This document shows, piece after piece, positions 11,943-18,494 of a DNA stretch of 18,494 nt. The stretch spans positions 1 through 18,494 of the forward strand of contig CAMGSK010000008.1 in the NCBI GenBank assembly GCA_946061795.1, written 5' to 3'. Position numbers and translations under genes: made by a program. Positions within the stretch are counted from its first letter, which is position 1, and every line of letters begins with the position of its first letter. The stretch is from an uncultured Elusimicrobium sp. (GTDB lineage Bacteria; Elusimicrobiota; Elusimicrobia; Elusimicrobiales; Elusimicrobiaceae). The notes beneath the pieces are model-generated. The model was not told the origin of the DNA. It did no database searches and worked only from the letters and a program-made list of their open reading frames with translations.

Positions 11943-13187
11943 TTACGAATAATGTTTAACTATAGAGGGGTCTTCCAGCGCGCGCCGCGCCGCGTCGCGC
12001 AGGGCGTCTTTTTCCTCGCTTCCGGGGAAAACGTAAATCGGGGCGATCCAGCTGGTGTTGCGTCCGATTTCGTGCGGAATGTATTTGCTGAACATTAGTC
12101 CGCCGGTCAGCGCGATAAAATCCACTTTTCCGCGCAGCGTGACGGCTAATGCGCCGATTTCCTTGGAAATTTGGTAAATCATGGCGTCCAAAGCTTCTTT
12201 TGCTTTTTCTTTGCTGCAATGAATCAGCGAACCGGGGCGTTTTTTGCCGGTCTGAATAAATTCTTCCAACTCCTTGACGTCATACGTGCCCGTGTAAGCG
12301 GCGATGCCGCCCTTGCCGCGCATTTTCAGACGGATGTCTTTTTGGGTGTATTTGCCGGAAAAGCACATTTCCACCAGTCCCGCGCCGGGCACTGCGCCGC
12401 TGCGCTGAGGGGTCATGGGGCCGTCTCCTTCATAGCCGTTGCTGACGTCAATCACTTTGCCTTTGCAGTGCGCGCCGACGGATATGCCGCCTCCGCCGTG
12501 GCAGACGATGCAGTTGACGCTTTCGTACTTATAGCCGCGTTTTTCGGCAATCATGCGCGCTACGCGTTTCTGGCTCAGCGCGTGAAAAATGGACAGACGC
12601 GGGTTTTCCGGCATGCCGCTGTAGCGCGCCAACGGCTGCAGTTCGTCAATGACCACCGGGTTGGCGATAAAGCTGGGGCACTTGGCGTATTGGGCGATTT
12701 CCCGCGCCAAAATTCCGCCCAAATTGCTGGCGTGTATGCCGCCGTAGCGGCCCGTTTCTAAATCAGAAACCATTTGGTCGTTGACGGCATATACCCCGCC
12801 TTCCACGGAGCGGATGAATCCGCCGCGGCCGATGACGGCGTTGATTTCTTTCAGCGGCACTTTGTGGTCTATTAAAAAGTCCAAAATCAGTTTCCGGCGC
12901 AGGGGGAGCTGCTCGGTGATGTTTTTGCCTTCGTAGGGCTCCAGGTCGGTTTGGGAATAGCGTACGGTAATTTCAAAAACGGGGGTTTCTCCGCGATAAT
13001 AGCCTATATCGTCGGAAGTGGAGCCGGGATTGATGACTAAAATGTTTGGTTGCACGGGCGCATCCCCTTTGTTTTGCCTATATTTTAACATTTTGCGCGC
13101 CCGAACGCCCGCCGGACCGAGGATTCGGGCCTTCTTTTTCATTTTAATCAGGAACAATTCCACAGAGTCAAGATTGGGGTTTTTCAT
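11943..13187 (-). CDS. buk: Butyrate kinase-type acyl kinase with N-terminal extension
   Basis: This is an ASKHA-fold kinase that would make ATP and a fatty acid from acyl-phosphate supplied by Ptb. Recognisable blocks, numbered from ATG 13187, are NPGSTS (53-58), GRGGFIRSVEGGVYAVN (120-136), HASNLGGIL (152-160), LARYSGMPENPRLSIFHALSQK, CHGGGGISVGAH, DGDGP-like EGDGPMTPQRSG and LTGGLMFSKYI. Two points differ from family memory: NPGSTSTK is NPGSTSDD, and the DPVVVDE segment is NPVVIDE (N176). GGGAGG seven bases before ATG 13187 supports this start, giving 414 residues with a basic extension of about 45 before the fold and a 20-base overlap with trmJ. GTG 13055 (after AAAGGGG at 13064-13070) would give 370 residues, close to the normal length. 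The choice is open. Confidence 0.82.
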   Translation of the reverse strand: MKNPNLDSVELFLIKMKKKARILGPAGVRARKMLKYRQNKGDAPVQPNILVINPGSTSDDIGYYRGETPVFEITVRYSQTDLEPYEGKNITEQLPLRRKLILDFLIDHKVPLKEINAVIGRGGFIRSVEGGVYAVNDQMVSDLETGRYGGIHASNLGGILAREIAQYAKCPSFIANPVVIDELQPLARYSGMPENPRLSIFHALSQKRVARMIAEKRGYKYESVNCIVCHGGGGISVGAHCKGKVIDVSNGYEGDGPMTPQRSGAVPGAGLVEMCFSGKYTQKDIRLKMRGKGGIAAYTGTYDVKELEEFIQTGKKRPGSLIHCSKEKAKEALDAMIYQISKEIGALAVTLRGKVDFIALTGGLMFSKYIPHEIGRNTSWIAPIYVFPGSEEKDALRDAARRALEDPSIVKHYS

Positions 13188-13905
13188 CGGAGGACCTCCC
13201 ACATGATGCGTTTAAATGCGAAGCGAAGGTTTTTATAAAGAACAAATCGTTTTTGGATAAATCGGTTTTATGCAGCAGACCGCGAAGCAGGCTTTTACGC
13301 TGCTCGGGAGAATAGTCCGTTTTTAACTCGGCCCGCCGCATCAAAGCTTCCAGCTCTTCCACCACCATTTCGGTTTGGGCGAATGTGGCGCGCGTCGGCG
13401 CGGCGGGGGCCGGTTTTGGATTGGCAGGCCGGGTGCGTGCCATTTCGTAGCAGGCCAATATAACCGCCTGGGCCAAATTGACCGACGGCTGTTTGGCCGT
13501 TGTGGGGATATGCAAAACGGCCGAACAAAGCGCAATGTCTTCATTGGACAGACCCGTTTTTTCGTTGCCGAAGACCAAGGCGGTTTTTCCCGGCGTTTTT
13601 TCTTCAAGCAGTGCGGGTAAATCCGGCAAAGAAATGACGGGTTGGCCCAGTTTGCGGTTTTTCAGAGCCGTGGCCGCCAAAGAGAAAGTACACTCTCCCA
13701 GCGCTTGCGGCAGCGAATCGTATAAGCGCGCCTTGAGTAATATGTCTTGCGCGCCCACTGCGCTGACAGCGCTGCGCCACGTGGGTTCAAACGGGCTGAC
13801 GACCCGGAGCTCTTCCAAACCGAAATTGGCCATGGCGCGCGCGGCGGCCCCAATGTTGTTTGGGTCGCGCGGTTTAACCAATATAATCGTCAGATTGGGC
13901 GTCAT
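13168..13905 (-). CDS. trmJ: SpoU/TrmH-superfamily RNA 2'-O-methyltransferase, TrmJ-like
   Basis: The 245-residue SPOUT methyltransferase uses S-adenosylmethionine to methylate ribose 2'-OH in RNA. The family motifs are all seen: NNIGAAARAMANFG (16-29, catalytic Arg23), FGNEKTGLSNEDI (112-124) and IPTTAKQPSVNLAQAV (133-148), forming the trefoil-knot SAM site. Its length, with a C-terminal helical extension (about 170-235), suits TrmJ (tRNA position 32) better than short TrmL. It overlaps the lpd stop by four bases (ATGA) and lies between lpd and buk, so it is cotranscribed with unrelated metabolic genes. The exact target nucleotide is inferred only from length and order of motifs. Confidence 0.85.
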   Translation of the reverse strand: MTPNLTIILVKPRDPNNIGAAARAMANFGLEELRVVSPFEPTWRSAVSAVGAQDILLKARLYDSLPQALGECTFSLAATALKNRKLGQPVISLPDLPALLEEKTPGKTALVFGNEKTGLSNEDIALCSAVLHIPTTAKQPSVNLAQAVILACYEMARTRPANPKPAPAAPTRATFAQTEMVVEELEALMRRAELKTDYSPEQRKSLLRGLLHKTDLSKNDLFFIKTFASHLNASCGRSSDEKPQS

Positions 13906-15257
13906 TTGTTCAAAGCGTCCGTGATGGATTCCGCTACGGACGGATGCGGAAAAACGACTTTTTTGAGCTGCTCGTCCGTCATCCCAGCTGTTAAAGCTAC
14001 GCAGAACGAACCGATGATTTCCGATGCATTCGGTCCGGCGACGGACGCACCGAGCAGTTTGCCGGAAGTTTTATCGCTGACGATTTCTATAAATCCTTCC
14101 GGAGCGTCCATGGTTAACGCGCGGCCGTTGGCCATCAGAAACGCTTTGCGGCTTCTGGCTTCCAGTCCGCGCTGCTGCGCCTGTGCGCGCGTAAGGCCCA
14201 CGGAAGCGATTTCCGGCGTGGTATATACCGCCGAAGGAATTAAATCGTTGTTGTATTCTGCGGGGCGTCCGCAGATATTGGCCGCGGCCACTTCTCCCTG
14301 GCGGCTGGCCGCATGCGCCAGCAGCGACAGGCCGGTCACGTCTCCGGCCGCGTAAATGTGTTCTTTTATTTGCAGAGTGTGCGGATTGACTCCCTCCAGC
14401 CCTTTGCGCGTCCAACTCAGTCCGGCGTTTTCGGGGTGCATGGAGGTTAAGTCGCACTGACGGCCGATGGCCGCCAGTACCGCGTCGGAGCGGAGTTCGG
14501 TCCCGTCGTCCAAAATCAGTACGGCTTGTTCACTCTCCGTGCGCGCATCCGCGGCTTTTTTACCAAAAAAGAATTGGACGCCTCTTTTTTGTAAATTTTG
14601 CAAAACCACGCGCGAAAGACTTTCGTCCATATTGGGCAGCAGGCGCGGCTGCATTTCCACCATATGAACGTGTACGCCCAAAGACGTCATCAGCGTGGCA
14701 AATTCGCAGCCGATGACTCCTCCGCCCACAATAGTCAGCGTCTGAGGAAGGCGCTCTATGCCAAAAATCGTGCTATTGTCATATACCCGCGCCCGGATTT
14801 TGTCCAGCGACGGGGGAACAAACGCCGTGGTGCCGGAGGCGATGATGACAGAATCAAATGATAAAGTTTTTTCTCCGTCTTGCCCTTGCAGACGCAGGGT
14901 ATGTTCGTCTAAAAAAGAAGCCGCGGCTTTTATCCATTCCACGCGCGCCTGGCGGAATAAAACGCCTATTCCTCCCGTCAGTTTGGCGGTGACCGCCTGC
15001 TGGCGTGCGCGTATTTTGCTCCAGTCCGGGATCGGTGCGGCGGGGCCGTCTTGGCTCAATGCGGCCAGACTTTTGCCCGCGTCAAAACGGTGAGCCGCAT
15101 CCAAAAGCGATTTGGACGGGATGCACCCGCTGTTTAAGCATACTCCTCCCAGAGCGGAAGGTTCAATCACGCTCACCTCCGCTCCCAGCCGCGCGGCGGT
15201 CAAAGCGGCGGGATATCCGGCGGGTCCGGCTCCGATAACGGCTAGTTTTAAGGACAT
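13902..15257 (-). CDS. lpdA: Dihydrolipoyl dehydrogenase (E3)
   Basis: The 451-residue flavoprotein disulfide reductase has an N-terminal FAD loop IGAGPAGYPAALTAARLG (8-25), a redox-active C40-x4-C45 in GGVCLNSGCIPSK, a second Rossmann loop VGGGVIGCEFATLMTSLG, an AAGDVTG FAD motif and the catalytic C-terminal pair H438/E443 in FPHPSVAES. It reoxidises dihydrolipoamide in 2-oxoacid dehydrogenase complexes or the glycine cleavage system. No E1, E2 or gcv gene is in the window. GGAGG five bases before the ATG supports the start. It is the first gene of the lpd-trmJ-buk-ptb unit and divergent from radC. A related disulfide reductase cannot be fully ruled out, but all Lpd hallmarks are present. 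Confidence 0.92.
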   Translation of the reverse strand: MSLKLAVIGAGPAGYPAALTAARLGAEVSVIEPSALGGVCLNSGCIPSKSLLDAAHRFDAGKSLAALSQDGPAAPIPDWSKIRARQQAVTAKLTGGIGVLFRQARVEWIKAAASFLDEHTLRLQGQDGEKTLSFDSVIIASGTTAFVPPSLDKIRARVYDNSTIFGIERLPQTLTIVGGGVIGCEFATLMTSLGVHVHMVEMQPRLLPNMDESLSRVVLQNLQKRGVQFFFGKKAADARTESEQAVLILDDGTELRSDAVLAAIGRQCDLTSMHPENAGLSWTRKGLEGVNPHTLQIKEHIYAAGDVTGLSLLAHAASRQGEVAAANICGRPAEYNNDLIPSAVYTTPEIASVGLTRAQAQQRGLEARSRKAFLMANGRALTMDAPEGFIEIVSDKTSGKLLGASVAGPNASEIIGSFCVALTAGMTDEQLKKVVFPHPSVAESITDALNK

Positions 15258-15296
15258 GGCAGCCTCCGTTAAAAAGAGAAAGAAAAACTTTCTTGT

Positions 15297-15302
15297 ATTC
15301 TA
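15297..15302 (-). promoter_or_regulatory. Putative -10 box of the lpd operon
   Basis: The minus strand reads TAGAAT (five of six) at 15297-15302, about 40 nt before the lpd ATG, leaving a leader that carries GGAGG. The -35 position is a T-run without a clear match. Confidence 0.4.
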
Positions 15303-15327
15303 CCATTAAAAACCGCTGGAAAAAACA

Positions 15328-15333
15328 TATAAT
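15328..15333 (+). promoter_or_regulatory. -10 box of radC, probably leaderless
   Basis: A perfect TATAAT at 15328-15333 is followed by six bases and then ATG 15340. No Shine-Dalgarno precedes the ATG, and the -35 region is poor. Transcription would start at the ATG. Confidence 0.6.
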
Positions 15334-15339
15334 TAAATT

Positions 15340-16029
15340 ATGTCTGCCAATTCAAAACCTTCCTATTTGGGACATCGCGGGCGTCTGCGGGAGAAATTCG
15401 CTTCCGGCGGATTGGAACATTTTCTGGACCATGAGGCGCTGGAACTTTTGCTTACCTATTGCATTGCCCGCCGCGACACCAAACCCGCCGCGTGGGCTTT
15501 GATGAAGCGCTTCGGCGGACTGTCCGGCGTGCTGGACGCCTCAGTGGAGGAACTGTGCTCCGTCAAAGGCGTGGGCGAGCAAAGCGCGCTGTTTTTAAAA
15601 CTTATCCGGGCCGTATTTAAGAAGTACTCGCTGGAAGAAGTAAAAGAAAAGATTACCGTGCGCACGCCGGAGCAGGTGCTGGAATACTGCAACGCTTCTT
15701 TGTCCGGCCGCAGTGACGAGTGCCTGGAACTGATTTATTTAACGGTCCGCAATACGGTCATTGGCACGGAAATCGTCGCTTCGGGCGGATTGGACCGGGT
15801 CAGCGTGTCGCCGCGCCAAATTGTAGAACGCGCGCTGGCGGCCAAAGCCGCCGCGGTAATTCTGGTGCACAATCATCCGTCGGGGGATCCGACTCCGTCC
15901 ATGGAAGACGTTGTGCTGACCAAAGACATCGCCCGCGCCGCCGCTTTGCTGGGCATCGCGGTGCATGACCATATCATCATAGGCAAAGGGACGCATTACA
16001 GCCTTAAAGCCAACGGGAAAATAAAATGA
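15340..16029 (+). CDS. radC: RadC/UPF0758-family JAB-domain protein
   Basis: The 229-residue protein has the typical RadC layout: an N-terminal helix-hairpin-helix region (GHRGRLREKF at 11-20, LCSVKGVGEQSA at 72-83) and a C-terminal JAB/MPN domain. The JAMM-type metal motif is complete: H177-x-H179PSGDPTPSMED190. The family was once linked to DNA repair, but its true role is unsettled; the JAB fold suggests a metal-dependent hydrolase. Length is normal. It opens a plus-strand unit and its stop overlaps the next start by four bases (ATGA). Confidence 0.94.
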   Translation: MSANSKPSYLGHRGRLREKFASGGLEHFLDHEALELLLTYCIARRDTKPAAWALMKRFGGLSGVLDASVEELCSVKGVGEQSALFLKLIRAVFKKYSLEEVKEKITVRTPEQVLEYCNASLSGRSDECLELIYLTVRNTVIGTEIVASGGLDRVSVSPRQIVERALAAKAAAVILVHNHPSGDPTPSMEDVVLTKDIARAAALLGIAVHDHIIIGKGTHYSLKANGKIK

Positions 16030-17309
16030 CTATTTTAAAAGAAGTGCTCAAACATCAAGTATATCCGGCCATGGGCTGCACCGAGCCCGTGTCCGTAGCG
16101 TTATGCGCGGCGTATGCTGCACAGCTGGCCGGGGAAGAAGTGAAAGAAGCGGTGTTCCGTTTGGATCCCGGCACCTATAAAAACGGCTGCGGGGTGCGTA
16201 TCCCCAATACGGACGGAGAGAAAGGCAATTTGCTGGCCGCGGCCATGGGGTTGCTGATTGCGCGGCCGGAACTGCAAATGGAAATTTTAAGCGGGGCCGA
16301 CGGCGCGCTTTTGCGCCGCGCCAAAGAATTGACCGCGCAAAAACGGGTGCGGCTGGAAGTGGCGCCGGAAAAACACGGTTTTTATATTGAAGCACAGCTT
16401 CACGGACAAAGCGGTTCGCAAACGCGGTGCGTGATATCGGGCAGTCACACGGAAGTGACGTTTTTGGCCAAAGACGGGAAAATTATCAAAGACGCGCAGT
16501 CCCGGGAAGAAAAAACCGCCTGCTCCGCGTTTAAGGAAGTTTTGAAAAAAGCCTCGCTGGCGGACCTGCTGGCCTGGGCGGACGCGGCGGATGCGGAAGA
16601 TTTGGCCTACATTAAAAAAGGCGTGGATATGAACCTGAAAGCCGCCGAAACGGGGCAGGCACTGCAAAAAACAGGATTTTATCTGAAAGAATTGGTGCGG
16701 AGAAAAATGCTTCATATGGATTTGGTTTCTTCCACCAAAATTTTAACCGCCTGCGCCGCCGACGCGCGCATGGACGGGCAGCCTGTGGCCGTGATGAGCA
16801 GCGGGGAATCGGGCAATCAGGGCGTGGTCACCATTTTGGTGCCGTGGAAAGTGGGCAAAGAAATGGAAGTGCCGGAAGAAACGATTTTGCGCAGTATCGC
16901 GCTGTCGCATTTATTAAACGGCTATGTAAAAGTATTTACCGGAGAACTGGCTCCCATTTGCGGCTGCGCCATCGCCGCGGGCGTGGGGGCGACGGCCGCC
17001 ATTGTGTATCAGCAGCGCGGCGCGGACGTGCGGGCCGTCACGCTGGCCATTAACAATATCATCAGCGATATCGGCGGCATGCTTTGCGACGGAGCCAAAA
17101 GCGGCTGTGCGTTAAAAGTGGTCAGCTCCACCGATGCGGCCATCCGTTCCGCTTTTATGGCCATACACGATTACGGCATCAGCGAAGTGGAAGGCTTTGT
17201 CGGCCGCAGTGCGGAAGAGACCATTCGGAATTTAGGCAATATTTCCACCGTGGGCATGAGCGCGGTGGACCCGATGATTGTAGATATTATGAAGGAAAAA
17301 AATAAGTGA
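16026..17309 (+). CDS. L-cysteine desulfidase (CyuA/YhaM, UPF0597 family)
   Basis: The 427-residue protein has the family start HQVYPAMGCTEPVSVAL, the SGESGNQG motif (259-266), APICGCAIAAGVGAT and DIGGMLCDGAKSGC. Members are related to the serine dehydratase alpha chain and carry a [4Fe-4S] cluster. The three cluster cysteines reported for the Methanocaldococcus jannaschii enzyme map plausibly to C18, C314 and C354, since the spacing of the last two is the same. The reaction would be cysteine to pyruvate, ammonia and sulfide, feeding fermentation; some members may act on other amino acids. It overlaps radC by four bases and has only a weak purine-rich ribosome site, which suggests coupling. 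No transporter or regulator is adjacent. Confidence 0.88.
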   Translation: MTILKEVLKHQVYPAMGCTEPVSVALCAAYAAQLAGEEVKEAVFRLDPGTYKNGCGVRIPNTDGEKGNLLAAAMGLLIARPELQMEILSGADGALLRRAKELTAQKRVRLEVAPEKHGFYIEAQLHGQSGSQTRCVISGSHTEVTFLAKDGKIIKDAQSREEKTACSAFKEVLKKASLADLLAWADAADAEDLAYIKKGVDMNLKAAETGQALQKTGFYLKELVRRKMLHMDLVSSTKILTACAADARMDGQPVAVMSSGESGNQGVVTILVPWKVGKEMEVPEETILRSIALSHLLNGYVKVFTGELAPICGCAIAAGVGATAAIVYQQRGADVRAVTLAINNIISDIGGMLCDGAKSGCALKVVSSTDAAIRSAFMAIHDYGISEVEGFVGRSAEETIRNLGNISTVGMSAVDPMIVDIMKEKNK

Positions 17310-17776
17310 AAAATTTATCCGGCGCAATTGTAGCGTTTTATCCGCCCCGTTGGCGGGGAGCGGTGCTGGCGTTGTTCGGTGCGGCTTTTGCGGCGTTTAC
17401 TTTCCGCTCGGAGGAAGCTTTTACTATGGAAGTAAGGCCGGAACTTGTTTATTACGCCATTGCGGCGATATGGCTGCTGTATGGATTAAAAAGGGTGTTT
17501 TGGCCGGCTCCGGTATGCCTGCTGTATCCGGAAAAGGTGAGGGTTGGAAAGAAGGAAATTTTTTGGGACCAAATAGAATCCTGCCGCCTGCATTCAGAAC
17601 AACGCACCGTTGGAAAAGGCAAAGTGTGGGTCAACGTGTTGGTGTTTGCGCCTAAACCAGCCGCGCATGGGCAGATATTGAAAGTGGAATTTGACGAATT
17701 GTCCTCCAAGGACCGGGAACTGCTTAGGCGGGAAATCACTGCGCGCGGCGTTTGTTTTATGCCGGGGAGCAATTAA
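17306..17776 (+). CDS. Hypothetical membrane protein, 156 residues, two TM helices
   Basis: I do not recognise a named family. The start is GTG overlapping the previous stop by four bases (GTGA), with AAGGA nine bases upstream. Two hydrophobic segments (about 18-33 and 48-62) form a short hairpin, followed by a soluble domain (about 70-152) with alternating strands and a final helix: VCLLYPEKVRVGKKEIFWDQ, then VWVNVLVF and KVEFDELSSKDRELLRREI. This arrangement recalls small bacterial PH-like (YcxB/bPH-type) membrane proteins, but that is only shape resemblance. It is the last gene of the radC unit. Confidence 0.75.
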   Translation: MKNLSGAIVAFYPPRWRGAVLALFGAAFAAFTFRSEEAFTMEVRPELVYYAIAAIWLLYGLKRVFWPAPVCLLYPEKVRVGKKEIFWDQIESCRLHSEQRTVGKGKVWVNVLVFAPKPAAHGQILKVEFDELSSKDRELLRREITARGVCFMPGSN

Positions 17777-17840
17777 AAAACTTTTGCGGCAATCGGCTCT
17801 GAAACCGGACGGGAAAAAAGAAACGGAACGGAGATTAAAA

Positions 17841-17868
17841 AACCCCCCGCTTTGAAAAGCGGGGGGTT
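17841..17868. terminator. Bidirectional terminator between the radC unit and the symporter gene
   Basis: AACCCCCCGCTT (17841-17852) pairs perfectly with AAGCGGGGGGTT (17857-17868) around TGAA. On the minus strand it is followed by TTTTTTAATC, a good U-tract. The plus-strand T-run is weaker. The symporter stop lies 6 bp away. Confidence 0.9.
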
Positions 17869-17873
17869 AAATT

Positions 17874-18494
17874 TTAGTCGGCTTGTGGCGTGTGTTTGTA
17901 TTTGAAAATAAAGGCGAATGCGACGGCCACCACCAAAGCGTACGTCGCAAATACAAACCAAGAGTTCGCCCAGCCGGAAGCGATGGCCTGGGAGACGGCT
18001 TCCGGGTACACTTCTCCTTTGGCCAGCATGCCGTGTACGGCGACGTAGGCGTCAGTGGGAGCGTTGACCCATTTGTCCACAATCGCTTGCGCACCCAGCA
18101 TGCCTACTGTGGCGCCGATGCCGTTGGTCATCAGCATGAACAAGCCCTGCGCGCTGGAGCGGATGGACACGTCCGTTTCTTTTTCCACAAACAAAGAGCC
18201 GGAAACGTTGAAGAAGTCAAACGCCACGCCGTACACGATCATGGACATTACCAACAGCGAAATTCCGCCAAAGGTGACGGGATTGCCCAGTCCGAACAGC
18301 CCAAAGCGCAGCACCCAAGCGAACATGCTGATGAGCATAACTTTCTTGATGCCGAAGCGTTTTAAGAAAAACGGAATGAGCAGAATGCAGAAAGTTTCCG
18401 ATATTTGGGAAAGCGAAATCAGTGCGTTGGCGTTGTCGGCCCCCCAGCTGCCGGACATACCCGCCAAGGTGTCGTAGCTGTGAATGAAAGGGTT
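17874..18494 (-). CDS. Nucleoside:H+ symporter, MFS, C-terminal part (cut by window edge)
   Basis: The frame is open to the last base, so only the final 206 residues are seen and the true start lies outside. Segments LISLSQISETFCILLIPFFL, AWVLRFGLFGLGNP, IVYGVAFDFFNVSGSLFVE, RSSAQGLFMLMTNGIGATVG and a last helix ending in a Lys/His tail are typical of the NHS/NupG-type nucleoside permeases common in Bacteroidetes. About five or six of the C-terminal half helices are visible. It imports nucleosides with protons through the inner membrane and fits with cdd as part of pyrimidine salvage, although the two genes are 10 kb apart. It is convergent with the radC unit. Confidence 0.88.
   Translation of the reverse strand, partial: NPFIHSYDTLAGMSGSWGADNANALISLSQISETFCILLIPFFLKRFGIKKVMLISMFAWVLRFGLFGLGNPVTFGGISLLVMSMIVYGVAFDFFNVSGSLFVEKETDVSIRSSAQGLFMLMTNGIGATVGMLGAQAIVDKWVNAPTDAYVAVHGMLAKGEVYPEAVSQAIASGWANSWFVFATYALVVAVAFAFIFKYKHTPQAD

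Noticed and set aside
10906..11952. A 348-codon plus-strand open frame antisense to ptb
   Set aside because: It is His/Phe/Val/Gly-rich with no recognisable motif, lies fully opposite ptb and has no ribosome site. It is a codon-bias shadow.
1..18494. tRNA, rRNA, CRISPR arrays, insertion sequences, phage or toxin-antitoxin genes
   Set aside because: I looked for spaced direct repeats, terminal inverted repeats, transposase motifs and cloverleaf sequences and saw none. Nearly all space is taken by recognised genes.

Overview
The window looks like chromosomal DNA of a fermentative, probably gut-associated bacterium, most likely from Elusimicrobiota. This placement is an inference. It rests on the mix of a Cys-rich type IV pilin-like protein, a class II GalT, a Bacteroidetes-like nucleoside:H+ symporter, and ptb/buk fermentation genes; no rRNA or other phylogenetic marker is present. 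The region is gene-dense (20 protein genes, intergenic gaps mostly under 160 bp) with bidirectional terminators between convergent units. I see no insertion sequence, prophage, CRISPR array, tRNA or rRNA.

Layout. (1) 1-294: the 5' part of a glutamate dehydrogenase gene (minus), divergent from a DtxR/MntR-type metalloregulator (428-835, plus). (2) A LexA-like repressor (948-1550, minus) is divergent from a type IV pilin-like gene (1711-2187, plus). Their shared control region holds a perfect tandem repeat that looks like a LexA operator. (3) 2234-7331, minus: a complete Leloir operon in the order cdd-galM-galK-galE-galT, headed by cytidine deaminase. (4) A lipoprotein-like or membrane-anchored SGNH esterase (7410-8012, plus), divergent from cdd. 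(5) 8111-10956, minus: M23 peptidase, two tandem paralogous AAA_28-type P-loop ATPases, and a SEC-C protein. (6) 11011-15257, minus: lpd, a TrmJ-like methyltransferase, butyrate kinase and phosphate butyryltransferase. (7) 15340-17776, plus: radC, a CyuA/UPF0597-type L-cysteine desulfidase and a small membrane protein, joined by 4-base overlaps. (8) 17874-18494, minus: the C-terminal part of a nucleoside:H+ symporter.

How it fits together. The gal operon converts beta-galactose to UDP-glucose and glucose-1-phosphate. The cdd gene and the symporter at the far end point to nucleoside salvage. Glutamate dehydrogenase, the cysteine desulfidase, and the ptb/buk/lpd set point to amino-acid fermentation with substrate-level ATP formation from acyl-CoA. 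The ptb-buk-lpd grouping resembles Gram-positive bkd operons but has no 2-oxoacid dehydrogenase E1/E2 genes here.

Most interesting points: several genes (cdd, the SGNH esterase, radC, lexA) have a good -10 box only 5-10 nt before the start codon and no Shine-Dalgarno, which suggests leaderless mRNAs. The LexA homologue has a Cys-Gly candidate cleavage site preceded by a CxxC pair and a GTTC-N8-GTTC repeat over its promoter. The butyrate kinase has a basic N-terminal extension and departs from its family at two motifs. The M23 peptidase has Asp in place of the last zinc His. The peptidase operon carries a tandem pair of NadR/Ttd14-like ATPases of unknown role. None of these amounts to a clear new defence or mobile system.
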